64,000 nt of DNA from JAGNRR01 sp965230665 (lineage in GTDB: Bacteria > Bacteroidota > Bacteroidia > Chitinophagales > Chitinophagaceae), in assembly GCA_965230665.1 (NCBI GenBank), contig CBDDLM010000004.1:2976001-3040000 (forward strand). Reading direction: 5' to 3'. A model generated the notes under the pieces. The model saw only the letters and a list, made by a program, of their open reading frames with translations, was not told where the DNA came from and made no database searches. Below, one piece after another: positions 61,679 to 64,000 of this stretch. The position numbers and the translations under genes are program-made. The first letter of the stretch is position 1. Each line of letters opens with the position of its first letter.

Positions 61679-63403
61679 TTAATCCACGATTTGAATTGGA
61701 ATTCGTTTAGAATTGTGAGTTGGTGTAATATTCTTGGTTGCAAGGGCAATATTCATGTAGTAAGTGCCTGCTTTTTTAGGTAATTGTACAGGTAGATGTG
61801 TTTTACCATTTGTACGTTTAAGATCTAGAAGGCTCGCTTGTGTTTGCTCAGATACTACGTAATTATTTTCCTTCGAGATAAAGTATACCAAGAAAGTATT
61901 TTCTGCTGCAGAACAAGATAAGTCAATTTCTTGGTAGTTCGTTATTTCAATGGGTATTGGCACAGTGGTGCTTGCTCTTAGAGTCTCTGGTATTACGGCG
62001 GATATCTTAGCGTGACTAAAGGCGCAAAAAGAATCTACCTCATGATAATAAAGCAATCCACGCGTTGTAAACATGAAATCATAACCTTCCGTCCAAACAC
62101 CTCTTACATACAAAACTTTTTGACCAAGATATTTTTTCTCATTATTGATGAGCTCAAAATGTGAGGATAGGGAAGTGTAGGGTGTTATGTTTCCAACCTT
62201 TTTTTCTTTACTATAGAAAAAGTACTTTGACGCAATCTGATGATTTTGCTGAAAAATTATGGGCAAAGTATCTGCTCTATTTTCTAAGTTAGCTACCCAT
62301 TCCTTATTTCCATGGAATTCATTCAGTTTAGTAAAAGAATGCGAGTCTCTCGGAAGTAGATCAAAGGTAAGAAAGATTCTCAGGGTGGCTGCTAATAAAA
62401 TAGATAAAGGAAAGGAGTAATAGATCCACTTTTTTAATCTGTCATTATTTTCTGCAATTTGATAGCCTAGGATAATGAGTGGAATGATCAGTGCGACTAA
62501 CCAGTTTGCTTCGATCCTATTTCTAAAACTTAGCAAGAAGAAGAAACCAATAATTCCAATTAATATGTATTTAAGCCCTCTTTGTTGTCTTGTTTTTGTC
62601 TTAAGGAGAAGGCTGTTTGGGAGTAGCAAAAGTCCTATAAAGGGCCCTGTAATGAGCACTAGGTTTAAAATAAAATGTAAGGGGTAATACCAATGATACC
62701 CTTGTCTTTCACGTTCATTTAGATGGAATGAGATTGTAATAAAGTCATGATCCCAAAGCCAAATAATATGAGGCAGAAGAAATAAAACACTTAAGATGCC
62801 AACAAGATACAAGGATAATCGTTTGAATAAATCAAGGTTTGCAAGCAGTAGAGATCCTATAACAACTATACCATGATATTTACTATATATAATTAAGGCA
62901 AGAGCTATAGCAAGTAGGATGCCGTTCGTAAAAGAGTTTTTTAGAGCATAACGGTCAAAAAGATAAATGAGCAAGACCGTAAAAAGTAAATAAGGAATAT
63001 CTGGGACGGCCCAAAAACCAGAAACGTGCATGACTACAAAAGATGAAACGATTGTAATAAAAAGCAATGGATCTTTTGGCTTAGTTAGGCGTTCTATTAT
63101 TACAAGAGTCAGTATATGTGCAATAAAGTAGAATAGTCTAACGCCTAATTCGTTTTGCAATATCCAATAGCCTATTTTACTTAGGAACGGGATTAAAGGA
63201 GGAGTGTGATAACTTCCCCAATCTAAGAACTGTCCGCAAACCCAATAATATGCTTCATCGTCAGCGAGCTCCATGTGATAGGCCTGTAATACACCTAGTA
63301 CACCCCAAACGATATAGAATATTGTGATTGGTTTCTTCAAATCTCTTACGAATATAATAAAAGCCCAATGGAACTTTGCTAAAGACTTAAGGGGTACTGC
63401 CAA
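61679..63403 (-). CDS. GT39/PMT-type membrane glycosyltransferase
   Basis: 574 residues by the longest reading. About 10-12 membrane helices, with ELADDEAYYW in the first periplasmic loop (the acidic pair that binds the lipid-linked donor in ArnT/PMT enzymes) and a soluble C-terminal domain (~430-574). It likely transfers a sugar from a polyprenyl phosphate donor to a lipid or protein outside the inner membrane. The start is uncertain: the only early candidates are TTG codons, at 63403 or at residue 22, which would give LKKPITIFYIVW. The first ATG (residue 44) lies inside the conserved motif region. Confidence 0.85.
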   Translation of the reverse strand: MAVPLKSLAKFHWAFIIFVRDLKKPITIFYIVWGVLGVLQAYHMELADDEAYYWVCGQFLDWGSYHTPPLIPFLSKIGYWILQNELGVRLFYFIAHILTLVIIERLTKPKDPLLFITIVSSFVVMHVSGFWAVPDIPYLLFTVLLIYLFDRYALKNSFTNGILLAIALALIIYSKYHGIVVIGSLLLANLDLFKRLSLYLVGILSVLFLLPHIIWLWDHDFITISFHLNERERQGYHWYYPLHFILNLVLITGPFIGLLLLPNSLLLKTKTRQQRGLKYILIGIIGFFFLLSFRNRIEANWLVALIIPLIILGYQIAENNDRLKKWIYYSFPLSILLAATLRIFLTFDLLPRDSHSFTKLNEFHGNKEWVANLENRADTLPIIFQQNHQIASKYFFYSKEKKVGNITPYTSLSSHFELINNEKKYLGQKVLYVRGVWTEGYDFMFTTRGLLYYHEVDSFCAFSHAKISAVIPETLRASTTVPIPIEITNYQEIDLSCSAAENTFLVYFISKENNYVVSEQTQASLLDLKRTNGKTHLPVQLPKKAGTYYMNIALATKNITPTHNSKRIPIQIVD

Positions 63404-63423
63404 GGGAGCGTGGCAGTAATTTT

Positions 63424-64000
63424 TTACTCAATTAATCCCAGCTTCTTAGCACGTGCTTCCCATTTCTGACGAGCAAATTTTTGAGGATCAGTAATTGCAT
63501 CAGTTTCATCTACTATTTCAAAACCAAATAGGGTTTCTATAATATCTTCTAAGGTTACGAGACCCATTACTCCACCATACTCATCTACTACAATAGCCAT
63601 GTGTTCTTGACGATCATTCAAGGTTTCAAATACCTTTCGCAAGGTCATAGAGCCTGGAACAAAAGCAACCTCTCTACCAATACTACTCAATGGAGCATTT
63701 TCATCTCCCTCTAGTAGGTGTTGTAACAAATGATCTTTCAACAAAATGCTTGTGACTTCATCTTTTGTCTCCTTGTACAAAGGAATTCTTGAGAACGAGC
63801 GAATTTTATTTTTTTTATAAAAATCTCTTAGGCTAAGTGACTCTTCTGCCATTACCATTACAGTTCGAGGTGTCATGATATCACGTGCGGCTAATTCATC
63901 AAACTGTAATAAATTTTTAATCAGTTTGTGATCCTCGTCTGAAAGGTCTCCGCTTTCACTAACTACATCGACCATAGCACTAAAATCTTGTTTACTAAAC
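63424..64000 (-). CDS. CBS-domain hemolysin/CorC-family protein, N-terminus cut by window edge
   Basis: The visible 192 codons are the C-terminal half of a CNNM/CorC-type protein. The reading frame stays open to position 64000, so the ATG at 63975 is not the start. Present are the two CBS domains (DIMTPRTVMVMAEE with DFYKKNKIRSFSRIPLY, and VVDEYGGVMGLVTLEDIIETLFG). The end is WEARAKKLGLIE. In Bacteroidota such proteins include GldE, linked to gliding and T9SS, but a plain hemolysin-family protein is equally possible here. The CBS pair binds adenine nucleotides and gates Mg2+/Co2+ transport in relatives. Confidence 0.85.
   Translation of the reverse strand, partial: FSKQDFSAMVDVVSESGDLSDEDHKLIKNLLQFDELAARDIMTPRTVMVMAEESLSLRDFYKKNKIRSFSRIPLYKETKDEVTSILLKDHLLQHLLEGDENAPLSSIGREVAFVPGSMTLRKVFETLNDRQEHMAIVVDEYGGVMGLVTLEDIIETLFGFEIVDETDAITDPQKFARQKWEARAKKLGLIE

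Noticed and set aside
63396..63419. Terminator-like hairpin (ACTGCC...GGCAGT with T-run) near 63400
   Set aside because: Its T-run is on the plus strand, but both neighbouring genes are on the minus strand, and it overlaps the uncertain start of the glycosyltransferase.

Overview
The window is AT-rich bacterial chromosome from a member of the Bacteroidota, most likely Flavobacteriales. The evidence is type IX secretion (T9SS) sorting tails of both type A (YPNP) and type B (SPNGD) on several exported proteins, a TonB-dependent receptor with a carboxypeptidase-regulatory N-terminus, a ClpC with UVR and VGF motifs, and promoter -7 elements that repeatedly fit TAnnTTTG. A closer placement within Flavobacteriales is only a guess. 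I see no insertion sequence, prophage, CRISPR array or rRNA operon.

Layout. 0.1-18.3 kb is an accessory block of exported proteins: a beta-helix protein, an M43-like metalloprotease, a broken WG-repeat gene, two related SBBP/beta-propeller-type proteins, a HAF-like protein, a Cys/His-rich protein and a TonB-C-domain protein. 18.4-18.8 kb holds tRNA-Pro(GGG), a small GIY-YIG nuclease gene and, on its far side, a degenerate copy of the tRNA 3' half. 18.8-23.5 kb is a peroxide-defence module: oxyR diverges from ahpC-thioredoxin-DUF6952, followed by katG. The ahpC and katG upstream regions carry the same OxyR-type operator at exactly the same distance from the -7 element and the start codon. 23.7-29.2 kb holds aconitase, a membrane protein with a carboxypeptidase-regulatory domain, an alpha/beta hydrolase, folP and a DUF1599 gene. 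29.3-40.2 kb is the S10-spc ribosomal operon rpsJ to secY. It includes rpmD (58 aa) and stops after secY without infA, rpmJ, rpsM, rpsK, rpsD, rpoA or rplQ.

40.7-46.2 kb has tRNA-Met, rlmH, tRNA-Arg(ACG), a large T9SS type B protein and a MATE transporter. 46.3-49.5 kb is a five-gene nuoABCDE operon on the minus strand that ends at nuoE, so the rest of Complex I must be encoded elsewhere. 49.6-58.4 kb has an outer-membrane barrel candidate, a STAS-domain protein diverging from clpC, a polyprenyl synthetase, a TonB-dependent receptor and a GH3-family enzyme. 58.4-64.0 kb, all on the minus strand, has an ECF sigma factor with a small zinc-finger-type partner and an orphan oligopeptide-type permease in one tight operon, then a DoxX/MauE-thioredoxin-like fusion, a GT39-type glycosyltransferase and the 3' part of a CBS-domain hemolysin-family gene cut by the window edge.

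The clearest functional unit is the OxyR regulon. The clearest structural oddities are the GIY-YIG/tRNA scar, the doubly broken WG-repeat gene, the seven exact-length 147-bp repeats and the truncated ribosomal and nuo operons. I found no multi-gene system that is clearly new to science. The best candidates for follow-up are given in the findings.
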